Positions 45,749 through 57,548 are shown, counted from the stretch's first letter. The stretch is 64,000 nt of DNA from Oegoconia quadripuncta (GCA_949316235.1 OX438752.1:630001-694000); one strand, 5' to 3'. Translations and numbers: made by a program. The notes: generated by a model not told the origin, from the sequence alone.

Positions 45749-46361
45749 ATTCGTGTAATTCCCATTAACTGGTGACGTCGCTATGGTTACGAACAACTTT
45801 TCCCAAAGAACCATAGTCGAATTCGATCAAAAACAATTACCCATAGAAAGAAAGTAAAACCGACTTTCAGAAACCCCAACACATTTAGCGGACTGGTTAT
45901 TTTATCTCTGACAACCGGAACACAACAATTAACATTGCTACTTGGCGGCAGAATTCAATTCAGGTTAAAAAAATAATATGTATGTGAATAATGAATTCTA
46001 TCGCTAATTTGTCGCCATCTGCGACATGTATACATTGAAAATTTAGAAAAACATCGACTCGCGCTTGGTCGATTATAGATGGGGCATCGCCACAAAGTGT
46101 GGCAACGGCAGTTTATTTCCTTTAATGACGTCAAAGACCGACGTACACTTGAACAAATATTTGCGAAGCATTTTCAGACGTCTTTGTTTAATACAAAATA
46201 AAGGGCTGCATATATATAACTACAATACTTAATTAAAAACTTTTAAAAAATTATAAAGCACTAAATAAATAAATACACACTTCAAAGAAACCACTCATTT
46301 CCCTATCATCAGGCTGCAGATGCACTATAAATATATATAAATATAAATAAATGAATATCCC

Positions 46362-46580
46362 TAGACATACACACAACGCCATCTAGTTCCACAGTAAGCA
46401 ACTATAGGCTTGTGTTGTGGATACCAGATGGTTGATATACTACATAAATATATTTTTTTTTGTAAATAAATACTTATTATAAATGAAAACATCCATAACT
46501 CGGGTACACACGTATTCATCACACAAACAATATGCCCCTAGCGGGTGGGCAGAGTTGCTAACCACTACACGAAACAGGTC
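46362..46580 (-). mobile_element. SINE family I, copy 3
   Basis: Minus-strand tail (CTAGTTCCACAGTAAGCAAC on plus), body and a decayed head next to the CA microsatellite. Confidence 0.65.
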
Positions 46581-46590
46581 GTCAATATAT

Positions 46591-46598
46591 ACACTCAT

Positions 46599-46632
<34 letters not shown>

Positions 46633-46835
46633 ACGCACACGCACACGCACACGCACACGCACACGCACACGCACACGCACACGCACACGCACACGCACAC
46701 GCACACGCACACGCACACGCACACGCACACACGCACACACGCACACACGCACACACGCACACACGCACACACGCACACACGCACACACACGCACACACAC
46801 GCACACGCACACACACGCACACGCACACTCACACG

Positions 46836-46884
<49 letters not shown>
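46591..46884 (+). repeat. (CA)n / (CACACG)n compound microsatellite
   Basis: About 295 bp of alternating purine-pyrimidine sequence in blocks: CA dinucleotides, then ACACGC hexamers, ACACACGC octamers, a mixed block, and CA again. Six-frame His/Thr or Cys/Val frames here are artefacts. Confidence 0.97.
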
Positions 46885-46885
<1 letters not shown>

Positions 46886-47139
46886 ACACTTTTTCAATAA
46901 GGTTCCAGTTGGGTAACCTATCATACTTTCGAGACTTTCTTGCTCGAATTTCAGTTGTTCGAAAACCGTAATAAGAAATTTCAATTGCCAGAGTGATTAT
47001 TTTATATAACTTTTTGTCTCATAAACTTATTTTATATATATTTCACATACTAGAAAAACGGTTAACCGATTATCGGAACTACTTTTTGTTGTTTGACAGA
47101 TGTTTTATAATCAAAATTCTAAGGGGGGTTTACTTTGTT

Positions 47140-47169
47140 AATTAGGTTAGGTTAGGTTGGAAACATGAG
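47140..47169 (+). repeat. TTAGG-type (telomere-like) motif
   Basis: AATTAGGTTAGGTTAGGTTGG, a short interstitial run of the insect telomere unit. It recurs at 48984-49004 and about 60440-60462. Confidence 0.6.
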
Positions 47170-48556
47170 GGGTGCGACGTCAGACAACCTCCTCGTGTGC
47201 CTGATGGCTACTTGTCCCCCTGGATACGTCTGGGGGGAACGGTAGTCGTTGGGCCGGTGCACCCTGGGCATCGGTCAACAACTTCCCTTTTAAGGGTTCT
47301 TGTTGACCGATGGCGAATAGTCTGACACCGGGGGGCTCCTCCGCGTGTCCCTCTGGTTTAGCAGAGGGCACTGCGGATGGAGCAGGAGACGCTCCCCTCC
47401 TAGTGGGGGAGTAAGGGTGGGCTCGGTGTGCACTCGCACTGCCGCCGAGCAGGCCTGGGGAGGAGGTTTGGGGTGAACCTCCTACCCCTTGCCACCGCCG
47501 GGCTCGTAATCCGGGACCGCGGCTTTCAGCTGCAGTCCGGGACCGAGGGTCTTGGCTTAACCGCCCGGACCGCGAGGAAGGAAAACCTCTATAAAAAACC
47601 AGCCCAAATCTCGGCTCCGAGGCCCGCCTCGGCGCCGAGATGCCCTCGTCGTCCCACTCCCGAAGATTCGTTTTCGGGAGTGGAGCGACTAGGGATGGTG
47701 GAGGGCGAATTCCACCACAGCGGGCTGCGGCGAGGAAGCGGCGCTCCCTGAGGAATGCCCATATGTCCATATGGGCAGGGGACGCCGTGGAATCGTCTGC
47801 AGCACTTGGGCGACCTCTCCTTGACGACTGCAGCTAAGGCTGCGGCCGTCGACGAGAGGTCGTGGGAAGCGGCCCTCTCCCTCTGTTCGCAGGGGGAGAC
47901 GGCGGGAGGGTTGGAGGGGCGGTGTTCACCCCGCCTCCTCTCCGGGCCCCCCGCTGTTGCGGGCCGCTATGGTAGGGGACGACCTCTCTGTTGAGAGGTC
48001 GTAGCCGTGCGGGACGGCCACTCTTTGCCGGCCGCAGCCAGGTTCGAGCTGCGGACGCCAAGGAGAGGCCGTGGAAAGCGGTCCTCTCTCTCTGCGAGAT
48101 CACTCGCAGAGCGAGGGGAGATGCAGCCGCATGGGGGGCACGGAGGAGAGCTTATCTTTAATGATAGGCGATCCTCTGCCCCCCTACCCTGCGGGGCCGT
48201 GGGTGGCGATCCGGGGGGATCACCGCCCACACATAGGCCCCGCGAGAAGGCGCGCGCGGTGTTTTCCGCGCGCCTTCTAGAGGTGGCTGGACCAGGCGAT
48301 TCCTCCCTGCTCCAGCCCAGAGGTGGGCCTGCCGCCGTTTGTCCTGGCGGCGGGCACCGCGCTGGCGTGGCTGCGGACGAATACCAGATGGTACCCGCGG
48401 CCACGCCGTCAACGGCGCGCGCGAGGGAACACCCAGGAGTTTTTAGTCGGTAGGCCGGCACCTTCTGTGCCGGAGTCCGACATAATCCGCCCCCCTCCCC
48501 CGAGGAGGGCGGATAAGCATGAGCGTTTCTCCTGGTAAAAAAAAAAAAAAAAAAAA
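47170..48556 (+). mobile_element. GC-rich retroposon with poly(A) and 15-bp target duplication
   Basis: 1387 bp of very GC-rich sequence ending in A20 (48537-48556), flanked by identical GGTTGGAAACATGAG at 47155-47169 and 48557-48571. No RT domain is visible. Open stretches such as GDLSLTTAAKAAAVDERSWE occur in several frames and on both strands as a GC effect. The interior has imperfect repeats (about 47800-47900 versus 48010-48110). Probably the 3' part of, or a non-autonomous derivative of, an R1-type LINE; family not identified. Confidence 0.75.
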
Positions 48557-49103
48557 GGTTGGAAACATGAGAAACAACGCACGAGGCGAGCGAGCGAAGC
48601 GAGCGTGCCGCGGCAGAGGCCAGCGAAGTGCCAGAACCAAATCGCTCAGTTTTAGAAATTAAGCTTAAGCACCTCCGTGGCTCAATGTAAACAACATTGG
48701 TTTTACGATTCGGAGGTAGCGGGTTCGATCCCCAGCGGGGTACAAGTTTAAGTACTCGTTTTGGTTGGTGGTAGGGCATTTTAAATGTCCGCCTGGCTAG
48801 CTTCCACCATCTTATCTAAAATCTGCCGCCAAGCAGCAATATTAATAGATAGCCAGTCCCCCAAATGTGTTGGGGTTTCCGGGTCAATACGCTTCCCCCT
48901 TCGACCTTATCTTCACTTAACATCAGGTGTGATTGAGGTCAAGTACGAACCCGTCGTGCATAAAAAAAAAAAAACTTTGTTCATTAGGTTAGGTTAGGTT
49001 GGAAACATGAGAAACAACGCACGAGCCGAGCGAGCGAAGCGAGGGTTGCCGCGGCAGCTCCCAGCGAAGTGCCAGAACCGAATCGCTCCGTTTTAGAAAT
49101 CTA
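48557..49103 (+). repeat. Two copies of a ~110-bp GAGCGAGCGAAGCGAG unit
   Basis: 48557-48662 and 48984-49103 both run from GGTTGGAAACATGAGAAAC through CGAGCGAGCGAAGCGAG to CGCT(C)CGTTTTAGAAAT. A SINE B lies between them. Confidence 0.75.
48669..48974 (+). mobile_element. SINE family B, full length
   Basis: Head GCACCTCCGTGGCTCAATGT, body with a small deletion near 48845, poly(A) tail at 48963-48974. Confidence 0.85.
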
Positions 49104-49416
49104 TTTTTTTTTTATTAAAAACTGGTTTTGCGTTTGACTACAATCTATCTATTCATTAAATGACTATGCCACATAAGTATTTGCTGCCGTTTATAAAGCC
49201 GTTTGCTGCGGCTAAATATTCGGTTGAACTTTAAAACATATGTAAATTAAAAAAAATAACATTTGAATATCGTACATTCGAACTAATGCATTTTCGGTGC
49301 AATGAAACATATAGAAAACAAAAATATGGGAAACGTTTTCGAACAATTAAAATTCGAAAAAAAAAATTCGCATTCATGATGGGTGACCCATTCTGAAACA
49401 TTGTCACGACGTGAAA

Positions 49417-49570
49417 TTATTTATTTATTTATTTATTTTAACACTTTATTGCATATATAATAAGTATACAAACGTACATTGAACAAACATAGGACAGAAA
49501 TTACAATACACAATAGGCGAGCTTATCTCTGTAAGAGATTTCTTCCAGCAAACCCTCGAAAGGAAAAACT
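49417..49570 (-). mobile_element. LINE 3' end, (TTTA)n-tailed
   Basis: Plus strand TTTATTTATTTATTTTAACA, CTTTATTGCATATATAATAA, GGCGAGCTTATCTCTGTAAG. Related to 59795-59910. Confidence 0.65.
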
Positions 49571-49779
49571 AATTTAAAGTTTTTTATTGCAGACAAGGAG
49601 CGATACAATATAGAACAATCCATTAACAAAACATCACTGTTATAGGAACACAATTGACAAAAGACAAAACATTAAGATTTATAGCAATAATGGTTTGATT
49701 ATGGGACTATTTTATAAGACAAAAAAATATATTTATTAGAAAATATAGAGATACCCAAAAAGATAATTTTACATCCAAT

Positions 49780-50055
49780 TCATAACCTCCCGTTTTCGAA
49801 GTCGGTTAGACGAGGGAGTAATATAACACTTCAGTGAACATATATGAGCATTTTGGTTAACGATGTAAGTGAGACCAGAAGAAAATTGAAAGTTACCCGA
49901 CTCAGCATCCGGGGTAATGTCGGCCATTTACATGAGCGATGGCCTGTGGGGGTGGATGGGGGGCCACCCAGCACTCCGGCCTCCGAAGGGCGGCGGATGA
50001 ACTCTATGTAGGTCGAGATCGCTCTGTTATCCCAGGCAGGTCGTTCACCTCGCAT
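49780..50055 (-). mobile_element. Probable LINE 3' UTR fragment
   Basis: Minus strand CCTGCCTGGGATAACAGAGC, GGCCGGAGTGCTGGGTGGCC, then an AT-rich end with TCGAAAACGGGAGGTTATGA. No intact frame. Confidence 0.4.
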
Positions 50056-50179
50056 CAGCTTTTCCAGATTTCAGTAAACAAATTCTTTACTACTTTTTAA
50101 AACAGGGTTTGTTCTCTCCACATGATTAGCGCAAATTATTCTAGTACAAAGGCGAGTAATATAAATAATAATAATAATA

Positions 50180-50325
50180 AATATCTTTGCACATACACAC
50201 AGCGCCATCTAGTTCCACACTAAGTAACTAGGCTTGTATTATAGATACCAGATGGTTGATAAACTACACAAATACATTTTTTTTTGTAAATAAATACATA
50301 TTATAAATAAACATAAAGTCCATCA
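50180..50325 (-). mobile_element. SINE family I, copy 4 (head lost)
   Basis: Plus strand GCGCCATCTAGTTCCACACT to TGTAAATAAATACATATTAT. Confidence 0.7.
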
Positions 50326-50429
50326 TGGTGGTCCAGTGGCAATCTTCTGCATCTTCAGACCCTGGAAGTGGTCATGGGAACAAAACAAACTAGCCAAAAT
50401 TCGACTATCTTGCCATTTGCCAGTAGGGA

Positions 50430-50737
50430 TTTTTTTTTTTTATGCACAACGGGTTGGTTTTTTACCTCAATCACATCTGATGTTAAGTGAAGATGAGGTC
50501 GAAGGTGGAAGCGTACTAACCAGGATACCCCAATTACAATAACATTTGGATACAATAACATTTGGGGGACTGTCTGTCTTATCTCTAACAACCGGAACAC
50601 AACAATGCTATTAACATTGCTGCATAGCCAGGCGGTATTTCAAATACCCTACCACCAACCAAACCGAGCTGAGGATCAAACCCGCGACCTCCTAATCGTA
50701 AACCCAGTGTTGTTTACATTGAGCCACGGAGGCGTTC
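50430..50737 (-). mobile_element. SINE family B
   Basis: Minus-strand copy with a 23-bp local duplication of CAATTACAATAACATTTGG type near 50530-50570. Confidence 0.8.
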
Positions 50738-50939
50738 CAGTCCTATCCCGGCACCATCATCAGATCAGTTCTATGGTACCATAACATTGCGTTGTCACCG
50801 AACTTCACATGAATGTACAAATAAATAGTCACTTATATATTCATTTGTGTGTCAATATATATACAATAGATAGATATATATTTAAATATTAGTTAAGAAA
50901 GTACTACAATTATACTACTGCCGTTCTAATGTCAGGACT

Positions 50940-51425
50940 CTGCTGTGTATCCCTTCTCACCGCTCAGACTTCTACTCACATTCTTTAACTGTGCATGCTG
51001 CCAGGCTGTGGAATTCTCTTCCTCACACTATCCGTGCCAGTCCATCGATCGCTGTCTTTAGGAAAAGAGTTAAGGAACATTACCTTTCCATTTCATAGTG
51101 TTATTCCGTGTATTATATGTATGTTATATTTTATATTCGTATGTATTGAAATATGTATTTATTTATGTATTTATGTACTTATTAGTATGTAGTTACATTT
51201 ATATTCAGTTAGGTTTTTTTTTTATCTATCATATTTATCCATTTTTTTAGATTTCCATTGTGCACGTCTTATCTTGCCTCTTTCAGTCATATCTCTCTTT
51301 CGTAGGTCTGCTGGAAGAAATTTCATTGTAGAAATAAGCAGAACCTGTTGTGTCGTCTCTATTATGTTGTATCTGTATGTTTTTTTTTTCTTGTGTACAA
51401 TAGATGATAAATAAATAAATAAATA
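50940..51425 (+). mobile_element. LINE 3' end (coding end plus UTR)
   Basis: Encodes CMLPGCGILFLTLSVPVHRS-type remnants (frame-shifted AARLWNSLPHTIRAS) and FRKRVKEHYLSIS-stop, then a UTR ending AATAAGCAGAACCTGTTGTG and (AAAT)n. Confidence 0.65.
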
Positions 51426-51824
51426 AATACAATTACATTAAGTAATAAATAGATGTTTATGGGTAGTTGATATGGAGAGTTGTTAATATTAAGTAGTACA
51501 GTGGCACCACTCTGCCTATCAGCTCCACAGAATACCAGCGTCGTGGTTACTCCAACCCGGCACATGCTGAGTGGAGACCTTTTTGGATTTAGTATATTGC
51601 AAACTTTTGTATAAAACACTCTTATAACAGAAATCCAAATAAATACTTTTCTTTCTTTCTTTCTGTTCAAAATTTCAGCTCAATCAGATATTGATTATGG
51701 TTGAAAAATAGTTTGCAAATTATGAAATGGACTAATTATTTACGAACATCACAAGCTAAATAAAAGCTTGCATAAAGCAGGTAAAGTTATAAGAATAACA
51801 TTTGAAATCGTCATGACATACAGT

Positions 51825-52275
51825 TATCGCTCATTCATTAAGCAGTCTCCTCAGAGAAGAACGAGCAAGAAACTCAGTGGTTATATTAATACAAATATAA
51901 TTTGAAATAATTGTAAAATGTATGATTCGACGAAGAAAAATGGAATAAAATATACTGGATATTGCCGAGCGGTTCATGTCCACGCATTCTTATCATCCAG
52001 ATAGTCAGAAATTTTATAATAGCCTTTGGCGCATAGTTTCCCTTTAATGGTTGTTTTAAATTCATTTAAAAGCAAATTTTGAATGTCTACTTTGTGACTT
52101 TGTGTAAGCGACTGCTATGGACAACAAGTTTATTTTTATATCTTGTATTAACATTGTGTATTTCACAATTTTTCCTAAACAAATGCAGATTATTTCTTAC
52201 GTACATTAAGTTTTCGTAAATATATCGCGATGTCAAAGTTAATATATTGATTTCCTGAAATTTATTCCTTTTTTT
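51825..52275 (-). mobile_element. Decayed LINE family H
   Basis: Plus strand AAGCAGTCTCCTCAGAGAAG to GGCAAA-like coding remnants (TTATCATCCAGATAGTCAGA). The cognate 3' end in plus orientation is at 60960-61313. Confidence 0.65.
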
Positions 52276-53088
52276 TTCGTCGAAAGCCGAACATAATAGA
52301 AATATACAACTTAAAGAATCACTTCTTTATTACGAATCCTTTTATTGCTGTTTTCGAATTAAGTTTACAATAATATACAGGTAAGAATTGTAAGATACAT
52401 ACCTATGTGATTGAGGTCAAGTGCTAATTAAGTGTAAAAAAAATCCTTTCTCCCAAATAATCGATAGTGTATACAGGGTGAATTTGAATTCGTGTAATTC
52501 TGTTGACACAACTCTTGATTACGAACAAATTTACCCATACAAAGGAACCCTGTATATTCTTACTACTTACCGACCTATACAATATATTCTATCTGCTCTC
52601 TGGTCTTAAACCGCATCATAAGCCCACGCCTCACTACCCTATATCTCTACAGTTCATTACCCGGCGAACTTAACCCGCTTGATTAAAACGCGGCCCGTAA
52701 TTCAACGCCCTGCCGACCTTTCCCAGGGCAGCGCATTAGATCCTTTGCAGAAATTACAGAGGTGGTAATTATTGAATGGAACATGAAGTAGGTATTTTAA
52801 AAGATTGTCAAAAAATATTAGATTTATTTAACTCACTTTGAGAAAGTCATATTATATCCATAGACTTATATGTTACTGTGTATGGACTGGGTCATTCAAT
52901 TAAAATGGCGTTCATTGGTGTTAAAACAGGAATTTGTAACCAATGGGAACTCAGTCACATGCAGAATTCGTTTGCAAATTGTCGTATCAATTGTTGATTT
53001 ACGTTATAAAAAAATGCATCACCTACCACAGAAAAAACATGCGAGTGTCTTTTAAATATAATAAACATAATGTATCGTGCAGGAACAT

Positions 53089-53398
53089 ATTGGGTCTTTA
53101 CCTATGAAATTGGAGATTTTTTCTTCGTTAATCATATGTACCAAAGAAAATTTGAAAAGAGCTCTTTTCATGTGCTTCCCATAATCATTTCTTAGATTCG
53201 CTGAAACTTTTATAAAGCGGTTACTTTTAAAAATTAACGCTGCCTATATACTTAACTTAATGTTATCTGATAATACACACAAAATTTAGCTAAATTTGGA
53301 TTTGCCGTTCCCAAAAAAAAATCAAAAATGTTTGTATGGAGAAAACGGTCCTAATGAAATTCTTCATGCAAAACGCCAATTTCATAGGTAAGGATTTA
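53089..53398 (-). mobile_element. MITE GGTCYTTACC family, internally deleted copy
   Basis: Both termini are present: GGGTCTTTACCTATGAAATT at the left and AATTTCATAGGTAAGGA at the right. The interior of 6597-7026 is shortened. Confidence 0.7.
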
Positions 53399-53847
53399 CT
53401 ACTATCACCATCCACTGTCCTAAGCGCTATCCTCGTGTATATCGGGCGTTATTTACTAGTAGGTCCTGTTCACCCGCATCATGTGGTATTATCAACAATG
53501 CGTTAACCTGATAATGGCGGAAGGTAGAGTTTTAATTTAGCACCGATGCACCAAGGACAAATAGACATGTCGAGGTATTAAGGCTAATCAATAAATCGGT
53601 CAACAGTCGCGTAAAAAGGGATAAATACTCATTGGTAATAAATTTATTATACATTGGAAATTGAACGTTATGAAAATCCCCGAGTAACGAAACACAACAA
53701 TAGCATAATAAGAATAATGTTTATTTCAGAAAATGTTACATAGTTGAAACTAAATATGTTAGGCTATACTTAGTACCACTAATACAAAAGCCATAGCTGC
53801 CGAACTAGGTTTATGCAACCTATATTTCAGCATACAAGAAACGAGCC

Positions 53848-54695
53848 TACACCTTCCTCAAAGGCCGGCAACGCATCTGTGACCCTTTTGGTGTTGCGGG
53901 TGTCCATGGGCGGCGGTGATTGCTTTCCATCAGTTGACCCGCATGCTCGTTTATTTTAGCTACTTTCATAGCATTATGTCTTATGGTATACTACTGTGGG
54001 GTAGAGGTGCAGATATTCAAACAATATTTGTTCTACAAAAAAGAGCAATCAGAGCAATATATAATTTACGCTGCCGTGATTCTCTAAGAGATCTGTTTAA
54101 AGAAATAAGTATTTTAACTGTTGCATCCCAATATATATATGACAGTATAATGTATGTACGCAAAAATATATGCCTATTTCGCAAACATTCTGATAATCAT
54201 AATTTGAATACTAGAAACAAAAATAAAATTGAAATTCCACAATTTACACTTAGCAAGGTTAGCACATCCTTTGTGGGACACAACATACGCTTTTACAATA
54301 AAATACCAGCTGAACATGTATTGGGTTTAACAGAGCTGAAATTTAAACGTCACATTAAAGAAACTCTGTGTAAGAAGGGTTATTACAGGATAGATGATTA
54401 TTTGGGCGATAAGGAGGTCTGGTGTTAGCTGGTCGTTATGTTAATTGCTATTGTTTTGTAATATGTAATATAAAATGTAATATTATTGTAAAGATGGAAA
54501 CTAATTGAAAGGATGTGTTGTTGCGGAGTTTCTTGTCGCTTCTTCTCCCTAACCATAACACCTGAAGCGATGTAGTTTAAAAAAATAACATGTTGACTTT
54601 CAATAAGTGATATTATTGTATCCTACATTGAATAAAATATTTTTGATTTTGATTTGATTTGATTTGCTCATTTGCCGCCCTCTCATATTAAAAAA
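53848..54695 (+). mobile_element. Family D 3' end split by a LINE
   Basis: 53848-53952 and 54666-54695 are the two halves of a family D tail (GCTCGTTT|...|GCTCATTTGCCGCCCTCTCA). Confidence 0.8.
53953..54665 (+). mobile_element. 5'-truncated LINE family E, copy 2
   Basis: Plus-strand open frame [57 protein letters not shown]-stop, then a UTR and (GATTT)n tail. GCTCGTTT (53945-53952) and GCTCATTT (54666-54673) are the near-identical target duplication. Frame intact, so a recent insertion. Confidence 0.85.
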
Positions 54696-54699
54696 AAAT

Positions 54700-55780
54700 A
54701 CAATGTCCTTCCCCTAGAGATTAAACAAGATTAGCCCAGCGCACATAAAGATCGTTAACAAATCAAATTTTCTTTAACAAATGTATTCCGTATTTGTTGT
54801 GCAAGAAAGTTTACTTGATTGATTGAAATCAAGTGCTACTGATCTGTGTATGGGTGAATTTAAATTTATCTATATATTAAAGCTAAATAACTTCGAAACA
54901 CTTTAAACCATTTAAACCAAACCATTTATTTCCACACACCGAAAAAAAAAAACCACAACAACATACAAGAAATCAAAACAGAGGAAATCAAGGTCCGCAT
55001 CCCACAAACCACTCTCGAGACCGAGATGGACACCAGTTCACGCTTGAGAACCTGTTTCATATTGAAACAGTATCAAAAAAATAAAAGAAAACTATAATAT
55101 CGAGATCGAGACGCGATCCCAGTCTCAAGATCGATCCACCAACACGGCTCTATGACTAACTAGGTACTACATTTGAGTGCGTGTGTGGGGGACAGTCTCA
55201 GTAAACACTGAGTGACGTGAATCACTCAGCACTGGTTTTCAGCCTGCCCTCAACATATGTTACAATTATATCTTTGTATTGCGGGCTTGTTACGCAAGTT
55301 AGCAAAACCAACGGGATTGTAGATCTTAACAGTTTTTTTTTTTTTTGAACTGAACTGCTTTTCATCAAACATGGCTAAGTACCTTTCCTCAATTCCTCAG
55401 GTAGTCAACACAAGCCCATAGTTGCTTATTGTGGAACTAGATGGCGCTGTGTGTTTGTCTAAGGATATTAAGGATTAAGAAAGGATGCTCTTGCCTTTGA
55501 CCATAGAGAATATCAGAGCGCCATCGCCAAGAGTAATAACTACAAATACAAAGTAAACAATCATTCATCAGCTATTAAAGAGCAACCAATTACCGACATT
55601 AATTGCTTGACACCAGCATCTGTAGCCATTGGAGGATGGATAATTGACGCACGTGGCGTGTCGTGGGATAATAACTCTATTTGTTGAACTATACAGGGTG
55701 AATTTGAATTTGTGTAATTCCCTTTAACCTATTTCACCTTCACCTCAATTGGACAAATATTTGACATTTAGTTATGGAAG
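54700..55780. other. No gene; scattered repeat pieces
   Basis: Contains a SINE family I fragment (plus, about 55393-55460) and a dispersed motif GGGTGAATTTGAATTTGTGT at 55694. Otherwise unrecognised. Confidence 0.4.
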
Positions 55781-55839
55781 AGCGGAGCCTCCTAACTAGG
55801 GCTTGTAATATTCGCCCAATTTTACTATTCGAATTTTTT

Positions 55840-56165
55840 TTTTTTTATATGAGAGGGCGGCAAACGAGCATGCGGGTCACCTGATGGAAAGCAATCACCG
55901 CCGTCCATGGACACCCGCAACACCAAAAGGGTCACAGATGCGTTGCCGGCCTTTGAGGAAGGTGTCCAACCCAGAATAAGTAGGGCAGCCTGAGCGATGA
56001 GGGATTCTCCAGCAGTGCTGGTACCCTCCTGGGGTACTAACTCTTTAAATACCGCTACCATTCTGGAGAGAGACTGGAAGGTGGGCCTCCGGCGCCCTCG
56101 CTCACCGGACGAAGCGCAGTGGCAAAATGCCACTACTCAGACGTCGGTCTTCTGCGAGAGGGAAT
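55840..56165 (-). mobile_element. Family D retroposon inside the hAT-like element
   Basis: Minus-strand D copy; plus strand poly-T/TATATGAGAGGGCGGCAAAC to GACGTCGGTCTTCTGCGAGA. Confidence 0.8.
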
Positions 56166-56490
56166 TATTCGAATATGACGAAGTTTTCGAATATTTTCTA
56201 TCTAAAAAACAAAATAAATAAATATAGCACATAATTCGTAGATTTTTCTAAAATGATTATTACAGCTTTAATAAATAATCAGACTATTTTTGACCAGGAA
56301 AACACATAATATTTTAGTAACAAATAATATAATGTAAGTGCTTCTCTGAACATTAACACTAATAACAAATTAAATCAACTTCTAAGTATAACTGAGAACA
56401 TTGAAATTCTCTTATTAACACAAATAAAATCAATAAAGTGGCAGAATAGGTACGAAAGATTTTGGCGGCCAAAAAGCCCAGCTTGACCGT

Positions 56491-56518
56491 TAGATAGATA
56501 GATAGATAGATAGATAAG
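56491..56518 (+). repeat. (GATA)n microsatellite
   Basis: Six GATA/TAGA units, likely the tail of a retroposon. Confidence 0.85.
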
Positions 56519-56801
56519 CATTTATTTACGCCACTGCGTTCACACAATTACACAATTTTTAAATTACAAAGAAATATACATACAAATAAACGTAAAGACT
56601 AGAAAATACAAAGAGCGAGTGTGTGCCGCATTAGCACTCAGTGTGGCACATCACTCAAAGAGCGAAACACTGGTTTTCAGTTACAACCCCTACAAGTACG
56701 AGTGCATAAAAGTACGTGCATGTTCCCGTCTGCGTGTACATTTGTGGTCAATCGCGAGTGAAAAGTGTCGGTTGTTGATACAGCCGTTCTTCTTCTTATT
56801 T

Positions 56802-57183
56802 TTGAGGATGGCAACCAGTCAACCTCATTGTCGAGGGACATTACTGCCAGTTTCGAGTGAAAATTTTTATTTATCTTATTTCTTCAGTTTATAGGTCAGT
56901 CTCAATCAAAACAAGTAATTCGTCGTATACAGAGTCTAGTCACGGTCAAGTCATTCTTCAGTAAAGTGGCAGAATGCTTTACGAAAGATTTTGGCGGCTT
57001 CTTGTGGGAACCCGAAAGCTCCGTTACGCACTTTAATTTACACTTCCCTTCACCTGTACACCAACACTAACGTTTGCTGCACAACATTCTGCCATTATTA
57101 AGCTTCAAAAGTTAGAATGCACAAATTATAAGACTTATAAAGAAAAATGCTACTTCACTCGCCGAGTTCCCGCCAAAAAGCCA
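56802..57183 (+). repeat. Repeat Z, copy 2 (left arm of a long inverted repeat)
   Basis: About 382 bp, GAGGATGGCAACCAGTCAAC to GAGTTCCCGCCAAAAAGCC. Near-identical to the inverted copy at 57549-57945. Confidence 0.8.
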
Positions 57184-57548
57184 TACAGCCGTTAGTGAAC
57201 GAATGACAGTCTAATTGATGGTGTTGCCAGTAGCGAGAATTTAATTTGGCGTTATTTTGTTCAATTCACGATTATATTTATTTTATTATTAAAGTTTAGT
57301 TAATATTCGAAAAGTTCGAAAAATTCGAATACTACTCTTAGTAATATTCGAATAATACGAATATTCGAATACCAAGCCCCACTCCTAACACAGGTATTTT
57401 ATACTTAAAAGAAGTACCGGTACCTCATTGATTGGTACAAGTATCTTAAATACTTAAAAGGTTGGTCTCAACCTCTGATTTCAATTAATGTACGGCTGTA
57501 ATTTGAAAAAATGGGTTAAAAAAAAAAAAAAGGTACTGAAGTAAACAT

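Larger units (their letters stand above)
55797..57381. mobile_element. Non-autonomous hAT-like element with 8-bp target duplication
   Basis: Flanked by CTCCTAAC at 55789-55796 and 57382-57389. Ends TAGGGCTTGTAATATTCG and, in reverse complement, TGGGGCTTGGTATTCG, followed by many TTCGAAT motifs. No transposase. It has been filled by a family D insertion, a GATA array with flanking sequence, and repeat Z. Confidence 0.75.

Noticed and set aside
46440..46971. Long His/Thr, Cys/Val and Ala/His open frames
   Set aside because: They are six-frame translations of the CA/CACACG microsatellite and carry no gene signal.
47180..48779. Long open frames on both strands (up to 270 codons)
   Set aside because: Stop-poor because of high GC content within a retroposon. 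No domain, and frames overlap on both strands. The 48779 frame even runs into a SINE.
52560..52700. Additional upstream exon of the VWC gene (minus-strand donor near 52570)
   Set aside because: A GTAAGT donor is present, but all frames before it contain stops or lack cysteine pattern, and no acceptor fits.
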